From NCBI GenBank assembly GCA_031841125.1, contig CM063109.1, positions 25,391,321 through 25,455,320 on the forward strand: a DNA stretch of 64,000 bases, written 5' to 3'. The stretch comes from Acanthococcus lagerstroemiae. Its lineage: Eukaryota > Arthropoda > Insecta > Hemiptera > Eriococcidae. Below are positions 12,337-23,239 of this stretch, in pieces (positions within the stretch are counted from its first letter, which is position 1; each line of letters begins with the position of its first letter). Made by a program: the position numbers and the translations under genes. The notes under the pieces were generated by a model that saw only the letters and a program-made list of their open reading frames with translations, was not told where the DNA came from and ran no database searches.

Positions 12337-12610
12337 CATGGGCATAGCTAGAACTTTTTCCTAGGGGGTGGGGGAGAGCAAAAAGGTAGAATTTGTGCAG
12401 GTGCAAGTCGCTGCTTTGCTATCAGTGTGGCGCCAGTCACACATTTTTGTTGTCTAGCGTCTAGGCCTCTAGGCACATCCTGTTTTCTGCGAATTTTATT
12501 CAGTTGGCCTTAAATATTCGAAAATAATCTTGTGACATTTTTTTTCTATTTTTAAATCCGGGTTTGGGGAATTGCCTCCCCCACCTTGCCCCTCGCAGGC
12601 TACGTCCATG
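12337..12610. mobile_element. hAT-like MITE with 8-bp TSD TACAGAAC
   Basis: The 274-bp interval has ends CATGGGCATAGCTAG and, read inward from the right, CATGGACGTAGCCTGC. Exact 8-mers TACAGAAC occur on both sides (12329-12336 and 12611-12618). The GTAGC/ATAGC-type terminus followed by a purine G-run is shared with the element at 15957. It has no transposase frame. Confidence 0.8.
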
Positions 12611-12618
12611 TACAGAAC

Positions 12619-13559
12619 GCCTCTTAACGACTCCCATCAAAGAAAGTTCAAATATCCCCTACTTTCCTTCATGAAAAAACATACCTGAAATATCAACATT
12701 TTTGAAGAATGACCCAGGAGGGAAATTTAGTCTGGAACAAAAGTCAAAACTCCATGTGTTTTTCGCATAAGAATGAAAGGGAGTTTGAGGCACGGATTCC
12801 CCTAATCCGATCGACCTAAAACTTTATAGGTTTTTTTTTTTTTCCTTTTAATTTTATTGGAGTCATTTAGGAGACGAATTAGAGGAAATTCAAAAATAAA
12901 AAGATCAAGAGTAAATAACGACCACCTTAATGTGTAAAGGAAGTTGCGTGTTCCTCTGAAGTATCTAACATCCTTCCACCTTACCCTCCCAGACCAGTGT
13001 ATGCTCATGTGCGCAAATGTGAGTGCATGGGGATAAGGTTTCAATTTGTATTTGCAGGGACGAAACTATGGGGAGGAGGTTAAACACCCCCAATAATTTG
13101 ACAGTTGGCAAATTTTGAAACTGTTCATTTGAATTTTTCATTTTCTAAGAACGTTTGTTTGTTTACTTCTTTTTTTTTTTTTAATTAAAAAATATTTTGA
13201 TGAAAAATCGGTCTGAAGAAACTTTTAAATGACCGACCATAACTTGACATTTCGACACCAGAGTGGCGATGGAAACGTTAGCAATCCCATAGAAACCTAT
13301 CAAAGTGGTCAAATCTGACCAACTCCCAACTTGAATTTAGAGCGGCGATGGAAATGTTATCAGTCCCAAAAAAGTGGATGTTTATATGTGCTGTAACACA
13401 GACTCGAAATCTGCCTCAACCGACATGAATTTAGGTAAATTTTTTGAAATTGGCTCCGGAAAATAATTCTCATCACCTTATCGGGTTCCAGCTCCAGCTC
13501 TGGGAAAAATTCTTAATGGGTTCGGTCATTTTTAAGAGGAGGAAGGAGTATAGGTAGAT
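12619..13559. repeat. Non-coding stretch with two more 80-bp minisatellite units
   Basis: Around 13053 the sequence CAGGGACGAAACTATGGGG resembles the one at 10985. At 13262 and 13342 lie two units (GTGGCGATGGAAACGTT, GCGGCGATGGAAATGTT) of the minisatellite seen at 10688-10985, here after rather than before the ACTATGGGG block. The rest shows nothing coding. Confidence 0.5.
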
Positions 13560-13787
13560 ATCAGTGAGGAAAAGAAATGGGAAAGTGAAAGATTGAAGGG
13601 CCGGAGCCAAAGTTAGAGCCAGAGCTCAGCTAGCAATTGATTGTTTTCAGGCTTCCGCTCCCCCTGAAAACAAATCAGTGAGGAAAAGAAATGGGAAAGT
13701 GAAAGATTGAAGGGCCGGAGCCAAAGTTAGAGCCAGAGCTCAGCTAGCAATTGATTGTTTTCGGGCTTCCGCTCCCCCTGAAAACAA
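13560..13787. repeat. Exact-length 114-bp tandem duplication
   Basis: 13560-13673 is repeated almost perfectly at 13674-13787. The only clear internal change is TTTTCAGG versus TTTTCGGG. The near identity points to a recent duplication or an assembly artefact. There is no gene content. Confidence 0.9.
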
Positions 13788-14854
13788 TCATTGCGCTGCA
13801 AAGGTCCGTCCCTCTCCTCGGGATCTGCTACTAGACAACAGTCACTATTGTTTCGAACACTCTTATTTTTCTTCAAAATCCTAGTTAGTTAGTTTTCAAA
13901 CATGTTGAATAGTAAACATTTTGAAAATTTGAGATCTCACATACAAAGCAAAAATTTTTAACCAGACCACTTGGAGATTTAGGGGAATGTTGTTCTCGTT
14001 CTCATACCCATGTGCGGGTGAAACAAATTTCAAAGAATAAAGCAATCAATGATCTTTGACTTACTAAATTTCTGGCAAATACCAGCACCAGAAAGAATGT
14101 CTATAGGAAATTTTTACACGTTTTCGATAATGGATTCTGTGTTCTGTCAAGAAGCTTCTGAACCAATTATAAGTCTCTATTTGGCAAATGCTGGATACGG
14201 TTCTAGCGGGACAGTGCAAAAACTCACTAAAAATAACGAAATAACGGTAATTTAATGGAAAACGCCGTTACATTACGGTTACAATAATGTAATAGAATCA
14301 AAATGTATATTGTGACGTTGTTAACAGTAATGTAACAGAAACATAACACTAAGACAGCCCTGATGACTTCTCCCCCTCCATCGTGGATGCTTGCCTGTAA
14401 GAGACATCAAGGAATGAGCATTTTATAATAGATGAAACATTATTTCACTCAAAAAAGGAAACGCTGAAAATATTTCAGTCAAAAAAAGGAAATTCTAAGA
14501 ATTTTCTCTGAGAGAATATTCTCTAACCTGGTCGTGATCGCTGAAAATATTCTCTCTGATACCTCTGCTTCAGCAGCACGGCGCTCGGCTCGAGAGTTAT
14601 AGAACGTATAAAATCGAATAATATTAGTCAATTTTATATTGATGTTGACTGATTTGTCGCTATCTAGTTAAATCCCCCCCCCCCCCGGATTCGAACGGAC
14701 TTTTTGCGCTCTTTCTATTTGTAAAGGTGGATGGTTTTCTTGTCAATATAATGGTAGCCAATAAACTTTGTAAAAAAATTGTGTTTGATTAACAAATATA
14801 GGGAGTTCACTGTATGGTATCTGTGTAATTTGACTTTTCCGTGTTTCATTCAAT

Positions 14855-15168
14855 GAGGCTTTTTCCTCTAAGGCGGTTGCCTACTTGCCCGCCTGACGTT
14901 GGACGCGCTTCTTATCAACTTTGTAGGCAGGTGAATATGGGCTCTTATGGATAAAATACAAAAAACGCCATTTTCTCAAAAAATATCGAGTTTCACTGGA
15001 AATGAAGAAGAACGAAGTTGAAGCCTTTGTAATTTCCTTTCAGGTGACACCTATTTCATATCTTCTGGTTGAATTTTTTTTTTCTCCCATAACGCTTTGT
15101 TAAATTCTATCAACTTTGTAGGCAAATTACGGCAAACGATAGGCAACCGCCTCAAAAGAAAGAGCCTT
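14855..15168. mobile_element. Inverted-repeat element with GGCGGTTGCC ends
   Basis: The left end GAGGCTTTTTCCTCTAAGGC continues into GGTTGCCTA. The right end read inward is AAGGCTCTTTCTTTTGAGGC followed by GGTTGCCTA. An internal direct repeat, ATCAACTTTGTAGGCA, occurs twice (about 14915 and 15108). The exact ends and any target duplication are unclear, so classification is left open. Confidence 0.5.
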
Positions 15169-15956
15169 GTTGTTGATGTATATTTATGTTACCGTTGATG
15201 TTTATAATCAGTTGAAGTGTATAATTTCCAACAATTTTCTGCCCTTGATTCCTTCTCTTATTGACTGATCGGAACGAAAATCAGCAAATCTACAATTTGC
15301 ATTTGTCTACACCTCATTTTGAAATTTCAGCCCTGTTGACTTCAGAGAACATCATACAGAAACCAAAAACTATCAAAAGTTCTGGTTTCTATCAGTTCAT
15401 AGACCCTGGAAGACGTTCTTTCAAAGCAACCAGGCTGACCTCCAAATTTTTTGTCAATTCGTAAGGAGAGGAATCGGAGGCTAAAAACTAATGAGCATTT
15501 TAATAAAATTATACACTTTAACTGATTGTGTACATTAACGGTGACACGTGCGTAATGTTAGAAATGTGAAGCATGCTAAGTTCCAGAAACTAAAAAATTT
15601 TACAAGAGAGGGAAAAACAAGTTTGTAATGCATACTACACAACCTGATAACGACGTCATGTAGCTCAGTGTCAGCATATTACCTGGATGGCTTTTAGCAT
15701 GGTTTGCATAAAAATAAGGTTATGGATTATGAAGTTACAGAACGTGAATCTTCTCGTAGAAATATAGTGTTACCACCATGCATGTGGGATGTTTGCGCTT
15801 TAAAAAATGGCATTTAGCGTACTTTGCATTTCCGGCATTTTGTGCAGACTCATTGCTGGAATTACAAAATATTTAGCCAAATAATTAATCAATAATCACT
15901 ATAAGAAGAGTCGAGATTCATTTCTCTAAGCTTAATAAAAATCTGTCTTCCGCTGC

Positions 15957-16210
15957 CAGTGGCGTAGCTAGAATTTTCCCAAGGGGGGGGGGTGTAAAGT
16001 AAGATTTTCACGGGAGAAAAAGTCGAAAATTGAGGTGTTTTTTCAAAATCGCCGTTATTAGAAGAACTATTTTATAAAAGTGAAAGTAAAATTACTGCTT
16101 GAGCAAAAATTTTTCGAAAAAACGTGTTTTAAAGGCGAAAAATTGCTCATGTTTGCATATTTTGCATTCAATTTCAGGTGCCTTAGGGGGTATTTGCCAC
16201 TAAGCCACTG
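15957..16210. mobile_element. hAT-like MITE with 8-bp TSD TCCGCTGC
   Basis: The 254-bp interval starts with CAGTGGCGTAGCTAG and ends with CTAAGCCACTG (inward: CAGTGGCTTAG). Exact TCCGCTGC 8-mers lie at 15949-15956 and 16211-16218. Directly inside the left end is a run of about ten G. The 78-residue frame crossing its right edge is not a transposase. Confidence 0.85.
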
Positions 16211-16218
16211 TCCGCTGC

Positions 16219-19200
16219 TGAAGGAAGAGAAAGATCAGAATTTTCTAAACAGTAAATTTTTTTCAGTTGGAAAGGAGGCAATGCTGCTTCCATTCACCAC
16301 GACAGCCGCCTCTTAATACAATTCTGTACAATTAATTGTTTTTAAAGAATCATAAACTTGAACTTGTGTAAGTTCTACGCCGTACGAATATTTGCCCAGC
16401 TGCGGAACACATGCGCACGTCATAAGTTATCAGTTTAATGATCTGTGCGAACCTGCATTGTTGCAATGTCAATTTAAAACCAATTTTCGATTTGGCCAAT
16501 CGCGAAGCAACTGTTTAAAATTTTCATCATGTCTGCCTGTTGTATCTCTCGTCATTCGAGCGTACTATGTCGCCAAATTGTGGCGACCTTCGGAATTGGC
16601 CGCATGTACTGTGTACATAGTGGGTGGGAAGCTGTATTATAAATTTAAAATTCCTTACAAAATTGCGAGGGCATGTCGGCGAGATTAAAACAACGTCCTA
16701 TGAAAAGAAGAGGAAAAAATTGAAAGCCGGTATTGTTTAAATATTTATATAATTTCATGAAAGACGTCCGTCAGTACGACCTTGGTACGTGCTGATATTT
16801 TTTTCATATCAAGCTGGTTCAGCGAAAATGCAGTTGTGCAGCATCATCAGGCATCGCATCACTTATACTCGGGAGGTTAATTGAAAAAAGAAAAAGAAGG
16901 GCTGTTTGATTTGCCACTTAGCGCGATGATTGGTGGTTTTGTAATTTATTGTCGACTCCGTGGGGTCTTTCATAATCGCCAGATGGCAGAAGTATACGAT
17001 TAGAATGCTGGTAAAAACAATCGAATTATAATGGGAGTCCTTAAGGATCAATGTGCTTGGTGATTGGGGAAATATGTGGCAGCCGAATACCTGTCAGAGT
17101 ACGCAGTGTATCCATTGTTCGGTAGGTTCACGGAAGTAATTTATCAAATCGAGTGGAGGTAAAGGCTACAGAATTCGAAAATGGTCGATTGAGATTATAC
17201 AAGGCATGGCAAAAAATCCGTTATATTTCTTTGTTTGATTGCGAAGTCAAATACATAAAGAACAGTCGAGGACCTTCAACTGCTAAAATTAGGCAGGAAC
17301 GGTCCACCAACCTCGATGATAGAGGGGCGTATGGCGATGCACGCATGCCAAATTGGCCCCGGGACACCGCATCCCTCTTCCGGAAACGCCCCGAATGGGC
17401 CTGCGTCAGAACGGGGGGAACGGTCCATCAACTTGAAAATTCCAAAGGAAGTATACCGAAAAGGTTATCTGTGTTGCTTATTCTGAAAATCTGATCAGAT
17501 TTTTGATCCAAACCCTTTTGGAGCCCCAAATTCGACTTTCCCTGAGGGTTTAGGAGCGGAGCAGATTAAAATGAATCAAAATGATAATTTATTAATATTT
17601 GTTTCAATTCCAAGAATTGATCGGACTGAATCAGATCGGTTACAGAAAATAATAAAAATACGAGTAAGAGCGAGTGAGGAGGTAATTGATCGATCAACTT
17701 GGAATAGTGGCGTCGCACACTGGGCGAAATCGTGATCCTAGGCGGCTAAAACCTAACTACACGGCTTTTTCAATGTTTGCTTGGTTCCAAGTCAAAATTT
17801 TACATTAACTCGTACGTAAAAACACTTCCTTTCCTTTCAGTGGTCAGTCCCTATATACAGGATGTCCTCTTCGTCCTCCGGTTTTCTCTAGAATTGCGAT
17901 TAAAGTGCCTCCTCCTCCCCTAGTTCTTTGAATTTTCTCGTGCTCGTTACTCAATCCACTCGGAATACATTGAAATATACAGGTTTTCTCAACGAACCGC
18001 ATGTTTTTTTCCACAGTGACAAATTTTCCAGATTAGACGAGTCCACAGACAGGTTTCACTGTAAATCAAATTTCTCCCATTGCTGTTACAGGTTACTGCA
18101 TTATAAGTCAAGAAATCAGTTCTGAGTTTGGTTCATGTTGTCATGTCCACTTCATTTAATTTGTTGATATGTTGTCGTATTCCTTATTTTCCTGACTACT
18201 ATAAGTTGAGTCTCTCCACTTTTTCCTCGCCTGTGCTAATCTTTTCATTTCTGAAAAGGATTTACACTTCAGTATCCTTCATTATCTACTCTTCGTAGTT
18301 CATGCTTTGCCTTCCTTTCCAGTTTTTTCCAGTAATAACAATATCCATGGATGTCTTAAATTATGACCTATCATTTTAGCTCTTCTCTTTCGGATTATAT
18401 TCTAAATTCCGGGTTTCCTTCCTGTTCGCCTCAGTACTTCCGCAGGGGGACAAATAAAATGAACAGTCAAAAATGTAAACCGAACAGTTGGTTTTCAGCA
18501 GTAAAAATGGCGAGTTTCAGCAATAATGAAAGGATAATGCACAGTAAACTACGGGGGGGGGGGTCATTTTTGGTCATATGAACAGTAAAGGAATACATTT
18601 CTATTTTGAATTTGCTGAGCAGTAAATGCTAATTCTTACACAGTAGTATTGTTACGATGTGAACTTGCAGAATTGAAGTGAGATAAGAATAAGCTCGTCT
18701 GCTTATCTTCTTTACCTGTTGTATCATGTATTCGATGTGGGGAAACGTCATCATGATCTCATGAAACTGAGGATAGTAGATTACTGTATACAGAGGCGGA
18801 AAGTAAGCGATTCATGCCTCGCGCGATGACTGGAACGGACCGTTGAAATTGGAGGCCTCAGGGTCAGATCAAAAATCTGATTTAATTTTAGAAATCATGA
18901 CCCAAGATACCTCTATTTTAATCCTTCTTTCGGTACATTTCCCTTTGTAACTCTGGAGTTGGTGGACCCCCATTTTCCCGCTTCAAACGGAGGGACTTTA
19001 GTACGCCAAAATAAACTGTATTTTAGCACTTGGAATACCCCCTTTCATCTCGACTTTGCATTTGAAAGAAAAAAAAAAAATAGTGGAGAATAATTTTCAA
19101 GCCATACCTCGCATAGGTACATTATTTATTTTTCTGAATTATTATTTGATACTTTCACTATTTCATGTGAAGTTGCTGTTGATTTCCGAGAGCCAGTTCT

Positions 19201-19368
19201 CTCAATCTCTTCACTCATCTGTGGTCCCTGTGAACCTTTCAACTTTGACTCAGCACTATTTTTATGTTCGAAGGAATGAATTGTTTACCAGCCAGGCATT
19301 ATTAATATACTCCCATTGTTCAACCGTTAGTCTGATATTAACGAGTTCTTTTTTCTTTTTTTATCTAG
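16219..19368. other. Non-coding stretch before the EMI exon
   Basis: No exon could be recognised, although the signal-peptide exon of the Draper-like gene should lie here or further upstream. About 16380-17060 is somewhat CpG-enriched. A second copy of the GGCGATGCACGCATGCC repeat lies at 17326-17400, between two similar CGGTCCA(C/T)CAAC strings, and a related block occurs inverted at about 18840-18970. G- and C-runs occur near 18553. The rest shows only short AT-rich frames. Confidence 0.4.
17320..17430 (+). repeat. Dispersed GGCGATGCACGCATGCC repeat (copy B)
   Basis: The block GGGGCGTATGGCGATGCACG, then CATGCC, GACACCGCATCCC and CCGGAAAC, parallels copies near 4620 and 48360. It opens a chance frame (17153-17494), which I therefore do not call a gene. 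Confidence 0.75.
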
Positions 19369-19495
19369 GATTACGAAGATGGTTAAAGTTTCGAAACTAG
19401 TACCGGTTGAAAAGAAGGAATACGTTTGGTGTCTCAACGTACCGCCTCGATGCTCCAAAGTGAAGATAACCTTCAAACTCATTTATGAAGATCAG
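19369..19495 (+). CDS. drpr: Draper/MEGF10-like receptor: EMI-domain exon
   Basis: This 127-base exon lies between an acceptor TTTTTTATCTAG and a donor GTAATA. It enters with one base completing a codon, then encodes 42 residues ending in IYEDQ with no carry-over. The segment YVWCLNVPPRCSK followed by KITF is the central part of an EMI domain as found at the N-terminus of Draper and MEGF10, extracellular phagocytic receptors that recognise dying cells and debris. The N-terminal third of the EMI domain and the signal peptide must be on an upstream exon that I could not find. The exon joins 41572 in phase across a 22-kb intron. The donor is weaker than the other donors in this gene. Assignment to draper rather than another EMI/EGF protein rests on the combined exon set. 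Confidence 0.75.
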
Positions 19496-20215
19496 GTAAT
19501 AATTTTATTATATTTATTTCGCCAACGTATGGAATTATTAATCACCAACCGATAGTTCATAATTCGTATCATTGTTTGGAATTGGCGTATCTTTTTCTCT
19601 CACTGCAAAACTTCTATGTAGTCCCGCGATACGAGATCATAAAATCTGAAGAAATAGATGGAATTCTCGTTGCTCATTGAAATGCTTAGCGATAAGTTAT
19701 TCAAAACAATCTGCCCATTGTTTGCTCCCAAGTGGAACGTAGTAAAACAAAATCTGCTTACGTGTGTGAATGTGTGATTGACTCATAATGATATTGATGA
19801 ATGCCTTGCATTTTAAGTAGCATATTCAGCTGTATTATAGTGGCATTATGGTCACCCATTTTCCTTCTAATTTCCTGAAACAGCGTATTGAATTAGGGAA
19901 AGATGATTTTACTTGAACAGTTCAAAGAAGGATACTTCGCAAGTACTGCCCATATGCTTTTTTGTTTATTGCAGGTTCGAGTTTCCTTGATGCACGTTGC
20001 CTATTAACATTTTTTTCATTCCGTATGCCTTTAATTATTTTCGTAGTGGAATTTGAAGCATTTAAATTGACGAGGACGAACCAAGGAAGCACAGCTAACT
20101 TCGCTCATGACAAAACTAGGGGAGAGTTGCCAATATTGGACCGGCACCAAAGTTGGACCGCCATTAGTTTCTCGTGTTCGACGCTAGGTAGCGCGCCAAT
20201 CCCAATGACATGTTA

Positions 20216-20694
20216 GGGGTCATTCATTAATTACCTAAGGGCGATTTTGGCCATTTCGACCCCCCACCCCATGTAAGGACACATAAGATTAATTGAACCC
20301 CCCTCCCCGTTGTGTAAGATTTTTTCAAGAATCTAGTACACAAAAATATACATTAGCGAAGAGAGAATCGATTTCGAATCAATACGCTCTATAGACTTTT
20401 TTTGGGGGGGCGGAGGGTGGGGGTTTCTTGGTTTATGTGGAAAACCTGTCACTATGGAAATTTTTGAAGTGGTCCGTTGAGTTTCCACTATAGATAGATT
20501 TCACTGTATGTCTATTTACTCATCTTTAGCGGGGCTGCATGCAAAAAATGTGTCACCTGAGTGGTGGCTACGTTAAAATTTACGTAATAAAATATTACGT
20601 AAAAATAGCTTCTTCCCCCCCCCCCCTCAAATAAGGTCATGGAAAGATTTTTCCCCTCCCCCTCAGGGCTGTTACGCAATTAATGAACGACCCC
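20216..20694. mobile_element. Harbinger-like MITE with TTA target duplication
   Basis: The ends are GGGGTCATTCATTAATTACC and, read inward from the right, GGGGTCGTTCATTAATTGCG. TTA trinucleotides flank both ends (20213-20215 and 20695-20697), as expected for PIF/Harbinger. The 479-bp interior has CCCCCC/GGGGGG tracts and no transposase frame. Confidence 0.75.
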
Positions 20695-22701
20695 TTATGT
20701 TTATGAGTGTAGTGACTTAATTTACAGAGAGAAATCGTAGCAATAACAAGTTCGTGTTATTGTTCGGCAGTTCTTTTAAAAAACATGAATATTTTGCCAA
20801 TTTTGGCCGAATTTCCGAACGATGGGTAATCGAAGCAAAGTAATTAAACAAAATAATGTTCTACATCAGTAAACTAAGCATAATTGAAGCTTTTATTTTG
20901 CCGAATGAGATTTGCTGTAACGTTCGAATGTTGCTTTAGGCGGCCATGATAGTACGAAAAATGGGAAATTGCTTAAACTGGACTGAATTTTGTTTCCTAA
21001 ATTGAACCACCTGGAAATCTTATTCTGAAACTATTGTCCGCATTCACGTACTTTATATTTGGGTATAATGAGCATATATAATGTTTATTATAGTGTCCCT
21101 AAGACACGTATGTATGTTGGTTGTCAAAATAGTTTTCGGTGGGGGCAAATTTAGGCATTACTTGGAATAAATTAAAAGAGCGAAAATATTCTTCTTTTTT
21201 GATTGTTAATGTAGACCTCAATGTTTTTCCAGTTGCCAAGTTTGACAATTAATTTGCGATTGGAAAAATTTAAATTTCCGCTTCCCTCCCTTCACAAAGT
21301 TGCTTGGGTAGGTTCCTGCATATTACTGTTGTAAAAATAAAAAATCTCACAGTGGTGTAATGTTTCATAAAATGAAATTTCTTGTCAAATATTTCGAAAG
21401 ATGAAATTTTGAAATTATCCATTCCTTTTATAGCAATAACAATAAAATTGATGAAAACGTAGAATTGTTAATTAATTGCCGCTAATTGGCAAATGAATTT
21501 ATCTTTGGTATTTGTTTTGGAATTTTTTATAAAATGTCTCTTATTACAATTCGGAAAAAATATTAGTTTCATGAAATTTAACAACACTAATGTATTGACC
21601 ACCTTAAATACCTGCGTGGTCATCTCTCAACACTTTGTTGGGAATCCGGAAGTAGATGAATTAGTAAGGTGAAATTCACCGAAAGTCCTCGGGAACAGGT
21701 ACTCCCAACATAACTAAGTTTGACATGTCACGCACGTACCAATTTCCCGATTCAGAGACCAGATCGCCGAATCAAAGCTCATGTTTCTGCTGTATTGATG
21801 TACTCCTAGATTTATAATCGATTTGGTGTACTTGCCCTAGCGCCTTTTGGTTTTTCACGTCCTATTTCACTCGTTAATTGCTTTACTCAACTCGTTAATT
21901 ATCGCAACATGAGCTGAAGTTGAAATATCGACATGAAAGACCTAATAAATGTGACGACGTCTGATTGTTGAAGACGTAATAGTTCTTCCAGGCTGTTTCT
22001 GCGTGAAGTGTATTTCTTATCTAAAACCACATGTATAAATGTTTTTTCGTATCGCCGTTTTGTCTAGCCTGCCTGGATCAGCTTGATTATGGAAGATTGA
22101 GGCTGCTATCGAAGTATTTGTAAACAAAAATAAACGAGGTGCAGTAGTAGAAAAGTATCCATACTTCATGTGTGAACCAAAGTAACTGTTTTTTAATGAC
22201 GTGGAGGTTGTCCAATTTGGTATATGAATAAACCATGCCAGCAGGAAAATTTTGGCAATGGTCATCCAGTGGCAGTAGCTTTCATCTAGCTGGTGGTGCA
22301 CGTACTACACCCTATTCGTCAAAGACGTACCGATAGGAGGGACCTTCTCCTCCGTAGGAATTTTGTACTCAGCAGTTAGGAAAGTTTACCATTTCAGTGA
22401 GGCTGAGTTGGTAAATTTCGGTAGAGTTAGGAAAATTCAACAAGTAAAAAGTTTTTTTTTGTTTTGTTTTTGCTTTGATACAACGAGAATTTTAAGTTGA
22501 GAAGTTGGAAAAATTCGACAAGTCAAAAGGTTTTTTTTTCTTTGGTTTTTATACTTGGGAATTTTGAGTTGAATCAGTTAGGACTTTCACAATCCCTCCA
22601 CCCCAGGAAAAGCTCTTCGGTGCGTCCCTGCTAGAAAAATATCAATTTACTACACCTCGCAGGTATGAAATTAATAAACTCTTCGAGCGTGTAGTAATGC
22701 T

Positions 22702-23156
22702 GTCTTCTTCTTCAGGCCCCATGTCCAGTGCTGGACGTTTGTGGTCGCGGTTCCTGACAGGTTGGTTGAGGTAGTTTGCCATTGCTTGCCCCACGACTTT
22801 GTTGTGTTAGAGTTCTCTAACTGTGCCGAAGAGTGTGCAGCCGCAGTTTGCTTTTTAGCCACGTGTTTCACGATATTGAGTAAGCTGTCTACGACGCGCA
22901 CACGCACAGTACCAATCTTTCTGATCTGGTAGTAATTCATCCTGTGAGTGTAATGCCTTGTTCGTGTGAACTGGCGGAGGTTACAGGAAGCGCTATGTTT
23001 CTACCTCGATTGACACTGTAGTCGCTGTGTTCTCTGGGATGTTAGTGGGGGGTATAAGAGTATTCAAATATCACCAGCTTTTTGGCGTTGGTGGGACTCG
23101 AACCTGAGACGCAAGGACTACGAAGCGGGAACGTTACCACTTGGCCACACTGCGAC
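22702..23156 (-). mobile_element. tRNA-derived SINE, copy 1, with 10-bp TSD
   Basis: The 455-bp element lies between exact 10-mers TAGTAATGCT (22692-22701 and 23157-23166). Read on the minus strand it starts GTCGCAGTGTGGCCAAGTGG, contains a pol III A box (TGGCCAAGTGG) and a B box (GGTTCGAGTCC) in a tRNA-like head of about 70 bases, and ends in a GAAGAAGAAGA tail. A second copy interrupted by another element is at 27235-28167. The 89-residue minus frame inside it reflects the repeat, not a gene. Confidence 0.85.
23087..23156 (-). promoter_or_regulatory. SINE tRNA-like head with A and B boxes
   Basis: The minus-strand head carries TGGCCAAGTGGTAACG (A box region) and GGTTCGAGTCCCACC (B box region), spaced as in a tRNA gene. 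By family knowledge this is the internal RNA polymerase III promoter of the SINE. It is not called as a tRNA gene because it sits at the 5' end of a retroposed unit with its own target duplication. Confidence 0.75.
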
Positions 23157-23239
23157 TAGTAATGCTTCACAATGTTCATTCGCCCCCCCCCCAGAATTAC
23201 GGTGAGAGGAAGGAGAAATATTTTCAGCAGATTAGCGAA

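Noticed and set aside
17153..17494. 113-residue plus-strand frame
   Set aside because: It runs through a dispersed repeat also present at 4620 and 48360, so its coding look comes from the repeat.
23087..23156. Minus-strand tRNA gene (A and B boxes present)
   Set aside because: The tRNA-like part is the head of a 455-bp unit with its own 10-bp target duplication, and a second diverged copy exists at 28105-28167. A free-standing tRNA is not supported.
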